A stretch of DNA of 45,881 nucleotides from an uncultured Caballeronia sp. (GTDB lineage: Bacteria > Pseudomonadota > Gammaproteobacteria > Burkholderiales > Burkholderiaceae), in contig CALNPU010000006.1 of the NCBI GenBank assembly GCA_940588625.1, forward strand, positions 1 through 45,881. Reading direction: 5' to 3'. Each line of letters begins with the position of its first letter. Positions within the stretch are counted from its first letter, which is position 1. The notes under the pieces were generated by a model. That model was not told where the DNA came from. It did no database searches and saw only the letters and a program-made list of their open reading frames with translations. The translations under genes and the position numbers were made by a program. This document shows positions 36,578 through 45,799 of the stretch, piece after piece.

Positions 36578-36831
36578 CAAAACTCCTCCACACCAATGCG
36601 GCCTGTGGCCATCGCTTCACCGCCGTGCTTTGCAGGATCGAACTTCGCCAGTTTTTCCGCGAGCGTGGGCTTGCGAGGACCCACCGGCTTCACCGTCACA
36701 CCGATCTCGTCAGTCGTCACCTCGACCTCCTGGCCGACCTCGAAATGTGCAGCGCGTGCGACAGCGGCGGGAATGCGGACAGCCAGGCTGTTTCCCCACT
36801 GCTGGATCGTGAGCGTCGCTGTTTTTGCCAT
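36577..36831 (-). CDS. mazE: MazE/AbrB-type antitoxin
   Basis: This is an intact 84-residue antitoxin beginning at ATG 36831 after GGGAGG. The N-terminal swapped-hairpin DNA-binding domain reads ATLTIQQWGNSLAVRIPAAV, ARAAHFEVGQEVEVTTDEIG and VTVKPVG. The C-terminal tail LAEKLAKFDPAKHGGEAMA is the part expected to wrap around the toxin. MazE dimers normally repress their own promoter, and repression deepens with toxin bound. A start further upstream is open but would include the promoter and lacks a ribosome site. Confidence 0.93.
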   Translation of the reverse strand: MAKTATLTIQQWGNSLAVRIPAAVARAAHFEVGQEVEVTTDEIGVTVKPVGPRKPTLAEKLAKFDPAKHGGEAMATGRIGVEEF

Positions 36832-36859
36832 GATGCAACCTCCCATTAACGTTGATACG

Positions 36860-36888
36860 AGTATATACGTTTGGAAGAGATGTTTCAA
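36860..36888 (-). promoter_or_regulatory. promoter of mazEF
   Basis: TTGAAA (36888-36883) and TATACT (36865-36860) on the minus strand are separated by exactly 17 bases. The mazE ATG lies 28 bases further on. Confidence 0.75.
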
Positions 36889-36911
36889 CATGTCTATACG
36901 GTGTAGACATG
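36889..36911. promoter_or_regulatory. inverted repeat next to the mazEF promoter
   Basis: CATGTCTA and TAGACATG form a perfect 8-bp inverted repeat with a 7-base spacer, ending directly beside the -35. It is a candidate MazE(F) operator. Confidence 0.5.
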
Positions 36912-37061
36912 CCTGTGGTCAGTGAGGCGCCTGGGGCAATTCCGTGTGCTGGCTGTCGATTTTCGAGCCGGCGGCAAACCTCCTGCTAACGTGTCCTCGG
37001 ACGCGTCCATGTATCGGCTTGTCGGGTCGATATCCGCATGCCCGGGAAGTGCTACCAACCC

Positions 37062-38644
37062 CTACGCCTTCCGAAACGTAATGTGCGAAACCCTTCGCAC
37101 CATTAGCACGGCTGACAACGCTGCCACCGCGGTCAGCGCGACGCCAATATGAATCGACTGTACGAGCACCTCGCGAGCGCTCTCGATCATCGCCGGTCCA
37201 TCCAGCCCGGCCGGCACCAGATCGGCCAGCAGTTTCCCCCGCAACGCGGAATCGATCAGGATTCACGGATCCTTAAACCTAGGCAGCCATGCAGTACTTG
37301 CCGGTTCGCCGAGCACTCGCGCGTGCGCGTAATAACGTCCCGATAATGATGCTGCACGATCACCACGACCACGCTGGTCCCAAGCATCCCGCCTACCATG
37401 CGCGTGGATTGCAGCAACGCCGAAGTAATGCCGAAGTAATGCCGAAGTAATGCCGAAGCGCTCACGTCCGGCAATTTCCTGCCGAATACATTCAGGTTAT
37501 TCAGCACGAACCCCAGGCCAACACCAATGTCTGCCATAGGAATCTCGAGAATCTCGATCCAGATATGCTGCGTGGAAGCATCGGCAAACGCCAGCGCAAT
37601 ACACGCGAATAACAGCAAGGTAAATCTTATCGACAAGATGAAAGTGGGCTTGCGCAAATGAATCACAATGCACGTGTTGATAAAACTGCCAATGGCAATA
37701 AACGTCGTGATCGGCGTGGCAAGTAATCCAGCCTCCTGCGGCGATAAACCAAAACCACCCTGCAGCAAAAGCAGCGCGAAAAAGATCAGCGAAAACATCA
37801 CGAAACCAGACAGCATCGACAACGTGAATAACGTCACGAGCTGCGGGTCCTTGAAGAATCAGCAACGCCACCGCGCCGCCGGCCACGCAAGCAGCCAGCA
37901 CCACGTTCCCCGCGGTCAGCCCGCTCTTCGGCACAGCTTCGATGAATGCCTGCAGACCACCCAGCACCAGCGCAACCAGCGCCGCGCCCAGCCAGTCGAT
38001 CCTCACCGCGCCCTCGCGTGGCCGATAAAAATTCGGCAAATGTGCCCAGATGAAATAAAACGCGGCAATCCCCACTGGCAGGTTGATCAGGAAGGTCGAG
38101 CGCCAGCCCCAATGCTCGCTCATCCAGCCGCCAAGCGATGGCCCTGCAGCGATCCCGATGCCGTATGACGCTGCCATCACCATCTGCCAGCGCACCCGCA
38201 AACGCGGATCGGGGAAGAGGTCGGGAATCGACGCGAACGCCGTGCCGACTATCATCCCGCCGCCCACGCCCTGCAACCCTCGCGCACAATGACCAGGAAC
38301 AGCATGTCGTTGGCCACGCCGCACAGCATGGACGCCGCCGTGAAGGTGATCACCGCGGCAATCACGAAGCGCTTGCAGCCGAAATAATCGCCAAGCCGGT
38401 CGAACACGGGCACAGTCACCACCGACGCCAGCAAATACGCGCTCGGGATCCACGCGTAATACTCGAAACCATGCAATTCCGCGACGATCGACGGCAGCGC
38501 CGTACTGACCACGGTCTGGTCTAGCGCGACCAGGATGTTGACCAGACCGATGCCGAGCATCGCGAGCAAAGCGTTACGGAAAGGCAGTGGAGCAGCGGAG
38601 TCAGGATGGGGCGTGGAGGCGGACTGGGAAGCAGATTCAGACAC
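37062..38644 (-). pseudogene. second DHA2-family MFS exporter, frameshifted and repeat-disrupted
   Basis: The ATG at 38644 opens a frame with FRNALLAMLGIGLVNILVAL, DQTVVSTALPSIVAELHGF and YYAWIPSAYLLASVVTVPVF, a DHA2/EmrB start with the DQTVVSTALP motif. A shift near 38275 gives LQGVGGGMIVGTAFASIPDL and GWRSTFLINLPVGIAAFYFI. Another near 37855 gives LVTLFTLSMLSGFVMFSLIF and LGLSPQEAGLLATPITTF-like sequence. The last third carries three copies of an 11-base repeat just before TSALLQSTRMVGGMLGTSVV, then a further break near 37256 before the final helix, VQSIHIGVALTAVAALSAVL. It probably exported toxic compounds. It is unrelated in position to the other DHA2 remnant across mazEF. Confidence 0.82.
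37419..37458. repeat. 11-base tandem repeat in the MFS pseudogene
   Basis: GCCGAAGTAAT is present in three exact consecutive copies (37419-37451) followed by a partial fourth (GCCGAAG). Eleven is not a multiple of three, so each gain or loss changes the reading frame. Confidence 0.92.
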
Positions 38645-38892
38645 GAGCTGGGAGCTAGGAGAGTGAAAATAGAGGGAGTCGATACAAACATCACGCCCAG
38701 GATTGTATGACGTCGTTATTTCATCCGGTCGATCAGGATCGGTGCTGACATCGACAAAAAGGGAACATTAATCAGATTATTACTATAGTACATTTATTTG
38801 TAAGCCGGGTAACCGGACACGACTGTTTTCGTTGATTAAAAACCGTCGTTTGAGTTTGTCGTTTGCGTTTTTAACCGCTGAAGGAGAACCGT

Positions 38893-39360
38893 ATGTTCAA
38901 ACGAATCGTCGTGTCTATTGACGACAGCCGCACCTCGCGTAACGTATTCGAATCCGCGCTCGAACTCGCCGTTACGCACGGCGCGGTGCTGCAGCCATAT
39001 TACGTGGTCGAAAACGCACCGGCCTATTACGACGTGCCAGGCTACGATCCGTCTTGCGCGATGAGCTCGCCGATCAGGGCGCCACACTTGCCGACGAAGC
39101 GAACACCGCGATGAAACAGCGCGGCGTGCAAGGTGCAGCGGTGATCGCCGAGGGTTCGTCAGTGGATGATGTCGCGGAGCTGGTGCTCGCGGCGACCACG
39201 GCGTTCAACGCGGACCTGCTCGTGATGGGCACGCACGACCGCAAGGGTTTCCAGCGGCTGATCCTCGGCAATGTCGCGGAAAGGCGCCTGCGGCAAGCGA
39301 CGCTGCCGGTGCTCCTGATTCCAGCCGCCGCCGGAGCCGAAGCGCCTGACCAAAGGAATG
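38893..39360 (+). pseudogene. universal stress protein (UspA type), frameshifted
   Basis: The ATG at 38893, after AAGGAG, begins MFKRIVVSIDDSRTSRNVFE, a standard UspA start with the Asp of the ATP site. It continues SALELAVTHGAVLQPYYVVE. A one-base change near 39050 leads to LADQGATLADEANTAMKQRG, VIAEGSSVDDVAELVLAATT and FNADLLVMGTHDRKGFQRLI. The ATP-binding pattern GxxGx9G is partly altered (GTHDRKG, LILGN), and the frame ends VLLIPAAAGAEAPDQ. The stop codon is lost or displaced, so the end given is approximate. It lies upstream of a broken Fnr-type gene, a common pairing in oxygen-responsive regulons. Confidence 0.8.
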
Positions 39361-39499
39361 AAAACGCAGGGACGGGTGACCGGGCGACGGCGGGCAGCGT
39401 CATCATCGCCATCGCGCGACGTTTTGCCACCCGGGGGCGGATCGCATCGATGGGACATTTCCTTGTTCCAGATCAAAACGAGCCAAAAGCGAGCAAGCC

Positions 39500-40206
39500 A
39501 TGCAAACCGTCCACGAGACTTCAGTTCCTCTGCCGAGCGCCCCCCTCGCGCCACGCCGCTCATTGTTCGACCTGTGCATTGCGGGGCATTACTGCCTGCC
39601 ACAAGGCCTGTCCTCCGAGGACGCCGACCGGGCTGCAGAAAATGATCTTCAACGCTCGCGCACTCAAGCGGGACGAAACGCTGTTTCGAGTGGCGACACC
39701 TTCGACGCCCTCTACGCCATCCGCTCCGGCTCGATCAAGACGGTTGTATCGACTCCGAACGGCAACGGCCGCGAACAGGTCATGGGCCTTCACCTCGGTG
39801 GCGACGCGCTCGGCCTGGAAGGCTTCGACAATGGCCGGCACGCATGCCACGCTATCGCGCTCGAAGACAGTTCGGTCTGCCTGATCACGTTATGTGCATT
39901 TTGAGTGTGCGTGCCGCGAAATAGTCCGGAAAGCAACGCAAACGCTAATGCTTGGCACGTTGCGCGCCGACGAGCGGGTCGCCGCGCTGCTGCTCGATCT
40001 ATTGGCTATCGGCCAGGCTGACACGCCGCGGTTATGCGGGCAACGAGTTCAACCTGCGTCTCACGCGAGACGACATGGGAAGTTTCCTCGGTATCACGCT
40101 GGAAACAGTCAGCCGGACCTTGTCGCGTTTCCAGGCGAAGGGCCTGATCGATGCAAACGGCAAGCTCATCCAGATCCCCGACTTCGACGGCCTGCGCGCG
40201 ATCTAG
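39500..40206 (+). pseudogene. Crp/Fnr-family oxygen regulator, decayed
   Basis: Pieces in three frames rebuild an Fnr-type regulator. They are the N-terminal cluster region HCSTCALRGI with YCLPQGLSSEDADR (Cys residues for an iron-sulfur cluster), LQKMIFNARALKRDETLFRV, and the cyclic-nucleotide-like fold GDTFDALYAIRSGSIKTVVS with EQVMGLHLGGDALGLEGFDN and GRHACHAIALEDSSVCLI. The C-terminal helix-turn-helix is EFNLRLTRDDMGSFLGITLE and TVSRTLSRFQAKGLIDANGK. At least five frame changes occur, and part of the dimer helix around 39900-39950 is missing. Intact Fnr switches genes for low-oxygen life. Confidence 0.83.
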
Positions 40207-40311
40207 CGCGTGATCCGGTTTCCGGCCCGCTTGCGGTCCAAGCAGGCTTGGCATGCCCTCTGCTACTATTAATCGGTTTTGCATCGGCCCATGCCCGGAG
40301 ACAAGAGCGAA

Positions 40312-41649
40312 ATGAATCGCGAACCTACCCCGCTGCATCCGCTGCTCGCTCGCCTGCGCGACGCCCGCCAGACCACTGACGCGCTGTTTTCCATCGTCAA
40401 ACCCAAATTCCTGTATGAGCGCCCGATTTCCGAGCGGCATCGGATCGTCTTCTACATCGGGCATCTGGAAGCCTTCGACCGCAACCTGTTCGATCAGCGC
40501 CTCTTCGATCTGCCCAGCCATAACTCCAAGTTCGACCAGTTGTTTGCGTTTGGCATCGATCCCGTCGATGGCGGCCTGCCCAGCGACCAGCCGCACGACT
40601 GGCCGTCGCTCGACACGATTCGCACTTATGGTCAGCAGATTCGCGATGATATCGATTCACGTTTTGATCCCGTCGAAATTACAAAACGTGAAGATAAGCG
40701 TGACAGTCCCATCGCGCAAGAAGCCACCCCCGAGACGCTGCTGGAGGTCGCGATCGAGCACAGGCTGATGCACGCGGAAACTCTCGCGTACATGCTGCAT
40801 CAATTGCCGCTACACCAGAAAGCCCGGCCTGCGGTCTCCGAAGATACCGCGGAACGCCTGCTCGACAACGCCATGTCACGGGAGATGGTCCATGTGCCTA
40901 CAGGCGTGGCCACGCTCGGCCTCACGCGTGACAGCGGTACGTTCGGCTGGGACAACGAGTTCGGTGAACACAACGTCGACGTGCCGGCGTTCGAGATGGA
41001 CCGCTACATGGTGACGAATGCGGACTGGCTGGATTTCATCGATGCCAGCGGTTACGGCCATCGCGAGTACTGGCGCGACAGCGACTGGGCGTGGAAGGAA
41101 CGTGAAGGTATCGAGAAGCCGGCGTTCTGGGTACGTGAAGAATCCGCTGAGGCCTTGGAAGGCTCCGGCTGGAAGCTGCGGACCATGTTTGACGAGATAC
41201 CGCTTCCCGCGGACTGGCCGGTGTATGTAAGCCACGCGGAAGCTAGTGCGTATGCGAAGTGGGCAGGCAAGTCTCTGCCGACTGAAGCGCAGTGGCAACG
41301 TGCGGCCGAGGCCGCCCCGTACGCTCAGCAAGGCAATTCCGACTTCCGCCGGTGGGAACCATCGCCCGTTCAGGCACACCCGGAAAATCGCAGCGCGGCT
41401 GGTGTGGTCGGCCAGTTTGGCAACGGCTGGGAATGGACGTCGACGACCTTCGGGCCGTTACCTGGGTTCGAGCCGTTTCCGTTCTATCTAGGCTACTCGG
41501 CGAACTTCTATGACGATCAGCATTTCGTGCTCAAAGGCGGTTCGGCGTGTACGGTCGCTTGCATGCTGAGACCGAGTTTTCGGAACTGGTTTCAAGCCCA
41601 TTACCAGTATGTGTATGCGGGATTTCGCTGCGTGCGGGGCATAGGTTGA
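40312..41649 (+). CDS. EgtB-like non-haem iron enzyme (DinB plus SUMF1/FGE-sulfatase fold)
   Basis: This is an intact 445-residue protein. The DinB-like N-domain has His51 in FYIGHLEAFDRNLFDQR and the HX3HXE motif at 150-156 (HRLMHAE). That is the three-histidine iron site of EgtB sulfoxide synthases, which join a sulfur donor to trimethylated histidine. The C-terminal SUMF1 fold has MVHVPTGVATLGL at 192-204, GWDNEFGEHNVDVPAFEMDR, SLPTEAQWQRAAEAA, GNGWEWTS at 370-377 and GFRCVR near the end. No histidine methyltransferase (EgtD) or SenB-like gene is beside it, so an ergothioneine, ovothiol or selenoneine-type role is only suggested. I chose ATG 40312 (GGAG eleven bases upstream); ATG 40291 is also possible. 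Both neighbours are pseudogenes. Confidence 0.88.
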   Translation: MNREPTPLHPLLARLRDARQTTDALFSIVKPKFLYERPISERHRIVFYIGHLEAFDRNLFDQRLFDLPSHNSKFDQLFAFGIDPVDGGLPSDQPHDWPSLDTIRTYGQQIRDDIDSRFDPVEITKREDKRDSPIAQEATPETLLEVAIEHRLMHAETLAYMLHQLPLHQKARPAVSEDTAERLLDNAMSREMVHVPTGVATLGLTRDSGTFGWDNEFGEHNVDVPAFEMDRYMVTNADWLDFIDASGYGHREYWRDSDWAWKEREGIEKPAFWVREESAEALEGSGWKLRTMFDEIPLPADWPVYVSHAEASAYAKWAGKSLPTEAQWQRAAEAAPYAQQGNSDFRRWEPSPVQAHPENRSAAGVVGQFGNGWEWTSTTFGPLPGFEPFPFYLGYSANFYDDQHFVLKGGSACTVACMLRPSFRNWFQAHYQYVYAGFRCVRGIG

Positions 41650-41678
41650 GCGACAGTTGACGGCAACAATCGCGTAAG

Positions 41679-42495
41679 TTATGACTTGGGGAACACACCT
41701 GTCACCTGTTGATTGTCGAAAGCCGTAATGGAGGTCGAATCTTCGCCGGTTACAACTCTCAAGCACTGCTCGTGTCCCTCCGACTGACCTACTGACTCAC
41801 CGCATCGCCCTGCGTGCTTGCGCCTGCTCGGACCATGGGCCCACGGACGAGCGGTCTGGGCTGCGTTAGCCTCGGTTCCGGCGCGCACCTCCTCGTCGGT
41901 CAGGAATTCGATCTCGCTGCCCAGCGCCACCGCATTGGTTTGAATTCTTGCATTGAGTTCGAGATAGACCGCGCGAAAGACCACCCCCGGCAGATCGTGC
42001 CACGACCGTCACCGAGCCGTGGCCGCGCAGCAGTACTACGCTCGTCCGGGTCGCTGATGAGCAGATCGGTGTCGCGGCCAAAACGCTCGCGAATCTCGAA
42101 GCGCGTTGTGTCATTCAGGAACGAGGCTATGTGATAACACGGCCTCAGCTTCACCGATGAAATCGAAAACGGGATCACTGATGGCGAGTGGCTGCTGTGC
42201 ACCAACCACCACCATGACGTCCGGACGGCTGCGGTATGTCTCGGCATGGATGAATGCTCTACGTCTACGTATACCACACCACGCGGCCGCCGGCATCGAG
42301 CGGCGCGCCGTTTTCATCTTGTTCGATGATGTCTTCGGGCCCGACTCTCGAGGGCGCTTAGTATAGAAGAAAATGATCGGAGCGTTCGGGATGCCGGACA
42401 CTGACATGGCCGAATCCGTCCACTACGCCATGGTCGGCGACGATGTGATTGGCGGTCACCAGTTGCTTGATTGTTTCGCTCAGGCTCGTCGTCAT
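41679..42495 (-). pseudogene. class II aldolase/adducin-family protein, broken
   Basis: From ATG 42495 the protein reads SETIKQLVTANHIVADHGVV, DGFGHVSVRHPERSDHFLLY, then a TAA near 42358 (LY-stop). After it come PEDIIEQDENGAPLDAGGRV and, in other frames, FIHAETYRSRPDVMVVV, HSHSPSVIPFSISSVKLRP and FEIRERFGRDTDLLISDP. RGHGSVTV and VFRAVYLELNARIQTNAVAL close the fold. The zinc histidines of the HSHS block and the RGHG motif are visible. Such proteins act as sugar-phosphate aldolases or decarboxylases. At least four lesions are present. It follows the AAHS transporter gene by 40 bases on the same strand and probably ends that operon. Confidence 0.82.
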
Positions 42496-42534
42496 GCCGT
42501 TCTCACCGGAATCATCGTTGGATTTTGCACTCGT

Positions 42535-43807
42535 CTAGTGGCTGCCATGCGGACGAGTGACGGGCGGTGTTTCAGGCGTTTTCCCGCGACGCAGGCCTTC
42601 GAGCCACAGCAACGCGACGAACACGGTGGCGAACACGGGGAACAACGCGGCAGCAATCAGGATCTGCCCGGTCGCGAACCCGACCGACAACGACGCGCCG
42701 ATAATCAGCGGCGACAGGAACTGGCCGACGCGCGCGTTAACTATCCCCCAGCCGATGTCGGTCTAGCGAATCGCCGGCGGATAGATCAGCGATGCCACCG
42801 CAATCGCTCCTGCACCGCCAACGCTGATCGTCAGCCCGAGCAGCGTACCGATCACAATCGCGAGAGGCAGCGTGCCGGCCGAGCCGAGCGCCGCGATCAA
42901 CAACGCCGCGCCGATAAACACCGGGAACAGCATCCGCGGCGCACCGAACCGATCAACCAACCGCCCCGCGCTCGCCATGTCAATGAATGCGCCGAGATTG
43001 AAGAATGCCAGCACAATCGCAGTGGCCGCAGGTTCAAGACCGTTGCAATGCAGCAGTGTCGGTGTGTCCACATCACCATCACGTTGATCGTGGCGAAGGC
43101 GAGCAGGAAAACCATCCACAACAACACAGTCGCTACACCGCGCCGCTCACTGAACAGGTGCCTGATCGGCACGCCCGTCAGCTTCTTGCCCTCCACGATG
43201 AACTCTGCACGCCTGTGTCCGCGATGTCGTGACCCATGCGCCGCAAGATCGCCCTCACCCGATCAGGATGCGTGCCACGGGCGGCAAGGTATTGAACCGA
43301 TTCGGGCAGGAACACCAACAACACCGCCGCGACGACCAACGGCAGTCCGCCACCGATATAGAAAATCGCCTGCCAGCCGAGATGCGACAGGATGTAGGCG
43401 TTCATGAAGCTGCCCAGTGCGGGCTCCCAACGGGTACGCTGACCAGATGATCGTCGCGATCATACCGCGCTGTTTGCGCGGCGAATAATCGGAAGTCAGC
43501 GTCAGGGAACAGGGCGTGGCTCCGCCCAGTCCAAGGCTCGCGAAAAAGCGCAAGGCACAATAAGCGCGGGCAGCGAACTGACCGAGATCGTCGCAAGCGT
43601 GAATGCCGCGAAGACCGGTCCGAAACTGCTGATTTTCAACGCCAGCGAACCGGCAATGAACGGCGCCGCCACACCAATGGATTGCGTGTCTGCGTCGTCA
43701 AGCAAACCAACGAGCACGCACAGCGCAACTACAAGAAACTGCCGGCGGGTGAATCGCGTGTCATCGACAAGTTGCGATACGTTGACGACGTTGTCTCCTG
43801 GTTTCAT
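42535..43807 (-). pseudogene. MFS transporter of the aromatic acid:H+ symporter type, decayed
   Basis: The ATG at 43807 gives VVNVSQLVDDTRFTRRQFLV, VALCVLVGLLDDADTQSIGV and AAPFIAGSLALKISSFGPVF. The first helix with a D-X-X-D-like motif is typical of AAHS (4-hydroxybenzoate-type) transporters. Later frames give RFFASLGLGGATPCSLTLTS, SDYSPRKQRGMIATIIWSAY, NAYILSHLGWQAIFYIGGGL and FLPESVQYLAARG. The second half reads LLWMVFLLAFATINVMVMWT, AFFNLGAFIDMASAGRLVDR and TDIGWGIVNARVGQFLSPLI after an in-frame TAG near 42764. At least five lesions are present. It would import an aromatic or related acid for the enzymes encoded around it. Confidence 0.82.
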
Positions 43808-43927
43808 TTTTTCTTCTGGCAGAAACCGATGGTCGTGCACGGTCTTGTCGATTGCCGTGCTGAGTTGAATACGGGCTCTTTCGCGGCCCGCTGAATTAAA
43901 TGACTTAATAAATGGCTTAAGCGCAGG

Positions 43928-44923
43928 TTAGCGTGTCAGGCGCGGCGTGCTGCGTTGTGGTTGCGGGATCATCTGGCCCATGCCTCGCGCGCTGGCCCGG
44001 TGATACAGCTCAATGCCTAGCGCGAGATCCGACACACCCATCCCCATCGCCTTGAACACAGTGATGTCATCGCCTGCCTCCCGTCTTCGCCCGCTCGCGA
44101 TCACCTTGCTTAGCGACGAGACCCTGGACCAGTCATCGCCACTACGATTGCCCGTTCCGAACGCCTGGATAAACTCCGACGAAAGACGTTGAGCCGCAGC
44201 AGGATCATCGACAACGGCACGCGAGCAACGCGCAAACACATCTTGCGCCAGTTCCTCGCGCTCACCCGTGATAGCGCCCACCGCGTTGATATGAGCGCCC
44301 GGTGCCATATCCGCTGCATGAACAAATGCCTGTGTCGCACGCGTCACCGTGGTGACGATTGGCGCGCCCGCCAGCGCATGCTCAACAGACGTTGACTCCA
44401 CCAGATCGATATCGAAGCGTTCACCCGCTTTCTCAATGAATGCGCGACGGCTCTCCGCGCGCGGACTGAACACACTGACCTGCCTCAGCGGACGTACTGC
44501 ATGCACGGCAGCAAGCTGTGCGAGAGCCTGCTTGCCGGTGCCAATCAGCGCGAGTACGTCAGCTTTCTCCGGCGCCAGCCATTTCGTCGCCACGCCCGAT
44601 ATGCTGCCCGTGCGCATCTGTCCGAGCGCAAATGCCTCGATGATGGCAGTCAGCTGCCCGGTCTGCGCGTCGAACAGGATCAGCAACGGGCAAGCACCGC
44701 CCAAGGTATGTGCCCACGTCTTTGTTCCGACGAAACCCTCGCCGGGGTACGCGGCGCCGATTGCATGCAGGTTGCTGTGGTCCCACGCAACATGCGTCTT
44801 CACCATGTTTTGGGCTTCGCCGTTCACCTCGAGCGCCAGACCCTTTTCAAGGGCCTTGATCGCCTCGGGCAGGTTCATCAGCTCGACCACGTTCTTTTCG
44901 GAAATCCAGATTGGTTCGGCCAT
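43928..44923 (-). CDS. ornithine cyclodeaminase / mu-crystallin family enzyme
   Basis: This is an intact 331-residue protein. It has substrate-side residues in FVGTKTW (Lys68) and GQMRTGSISGVATKWLAPEK (Arg104, Lys114), the nucleotide motif LALIGTGKQALAQLAAVHAV at 125-144, and a C-terminal MGMGVSDLALGIELYHRA with the family aspartate. Members convert ornithine to proline, or reduce cyclic imines such as delta-1-pyrroline-2-carboxylate, or dehydrogenate amino acids with NAD(P)H. Sequence alone does not separate these. It starts seven bases after the stop of the upstream gene. It lies in a minus-strand cluster with DapA-like, CMD-like, AAHS and aldolase genes, hinting at catabolism of an amino- or oxo-acid. 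Confidence 0.92.
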   Translation of the reverse strand: MAEPIWISEKNVVELMNLPEAIKALEKGLALEVNGEAQNMVKTHVAWDHSNLHAIGAAYPGEGFVGTKTWAHTLGGACPLLILFDAQTGQLTAIIEAFALGQMRTGSISGVATKWLAPEKADVLALIGTGKQALAQLAAVHAVRPLRQVSVFSPRAESRRAFIEKAGERFDIDLVESTSVEHALAGAPIVTTVTRATQAFVHAADMAPGAHINAVGAITGEREELAQDVFARCSRAVVDDPAAAQRLSSEFIQAFGTGNRSGDDWSRVSSLSKVIASGRRREAGDDITVFKAMGMGVSDLALGIELYHRASARGMGQMIPQPQRSTPRLTR

Positions 44924-44930
44924 GATCGAC

Positions 44931-45476
44931 TCATTCGAAGATTGAAGGTACGGGCGGTTTCAGCCCGAGCGTGTTGACGACCATCAAATGTGTAACGTAC
45001 CGGCCAATCAACATCACGAAGGCCATGGCTTCCGATACCGGCAGTTTTTCGGCAAACGCGGCGAATTCTTTCTCGACATCCAGGCCACGCGTTCGCAACG
45101 TCTTGAGCGCGTATGTCTGCGTCGCTTTTTCAATGTCACTGAGTGTGGCAGCCGACTCCGGCTCGAGGCAGATCACATCAGCGATCCATTCACGCGGGAA
45201 CCCCAGCTTTTCGCTGAGCCGTTCATGCTGATGCCGCTCATACCGGTTCTCCATGTAGCTGGCCACAGTCAGCGCACCGAGTTCCGTCAGACGGTCAGAT
45301 AACGCCTCCTTTAGCGCGTCGGTGAAATGCATGAAGGTGAAAATGACGTCGGGGGCATTGCCCGCACACTTGAACAGCTCGCCCAGATACCCGAGGCGTT
45401 TGACACGCGGCCCGAGATACTGCACGAGGTCCTCGCGAAGCTCGTCCATCTCCAGGCGCGGTATAGCGTGGCCCAT
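44931..45476 (-). CDS. carboxymuconolactone decarboxylase-like (AhpD-fold) protein
   Basis: This is an intact all-alpha protein of 181 residues. I prefer ATG 45476 (MGHAIPRLEMDELREDLVQY) because GGGAG lies upstream; ATG 45494 has no such site. The family core is visible as LTELGALTVASYMENRYERH followed by QHERLSEKLGFPREWIADVI, which matches the CMD pattern (E..A...A..x.YEW..H...A...G....). The usual catalytic CXXC of AhpD is absent, so the peroxidase-reductase role is unlikely and a decarboxylase-like or accessory role remains open. The last helix region is YVTHLMVVNTLGLKPPVPS. It is tightly linked to the cyclodeaminase gene seven bases downstream, and both are intact. Confidence 0.83.
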   Translation of the reverse strand: MGHAIPRLEMDELREDLVQYLGPRVKRLGYLGELFKCAGNAPDVIFTFMHFTDALKEALSDRLTELGALTVASYMENRYERHQHERLSEKLGFPREWIADVICLEPESAATLSDIEKATQTYALKTLRTRGLDVEKEFAAFAEKLPVSEAMAFVMLIGRYVTHLMVVNTLGLKPPVPSIFE

Positions 45477-45538
45477 GATTGTTAAGTCTCCCATGTCCGG
45501 TTATTCTGTCCAGCGCAGCACCGCGTGAATTGCCGATG

Positions 45539-45790
45539 TCATTGCGTACTCGCTATTAACGAAAGCCCGCTCCATCGCTCGACCAGCCCGGCACGCGCGA
45601 GTACCCAATCCAGCCTCTGCTCCAGTTCGAGCGTAACCGGCACCATCGGCAAACGATGCTCGTTGTTCGCAATCAGCCCCATGCGTTTCATCATGTATTT
45701 GATCGGGATCGGATTAGTGTCGAAGAACACTGACTGATTGAGTTCGAACAAGTCGAAATGCAGCTTGCTGCGCCTGCGCCATGTCGCCCT
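45539..45790 (-). pseudogene. DapA-family (dihydrodipicolinate synthase-like) C-terminal remnant
   Basis: Only the C-terminus of a class I aldolase of the DapA/NAL superfamily is present. The best block is LHFDLFELNQSVFFDTNPIP followed by IKYMMKRMGLIANNEHRLPM and LELEQRLDWVLARAGLVERW. Just upstream, in another frame, EAAEKGDMAQAQ matches the preceding helix. Beyond about 45800 the sequence no longer resembles the family and becomes AT-rich, so the gene is cut there. It shares strand and order with the CMD-like and cyclodeaminase genes and was probably the first enzyme gene of that cluster. Dedicated lysine biosynthesis is unlikely given the catabolic neighbours. Confidence 0.72.
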
Positions 45791-45799
45791 TTTCCGCCG

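Noticed and set aside
40225-40247. Hairpin after the Fnr remnant as a terminator
   Set aside because: The stem has one mismatch and no T-run follows on either strand.
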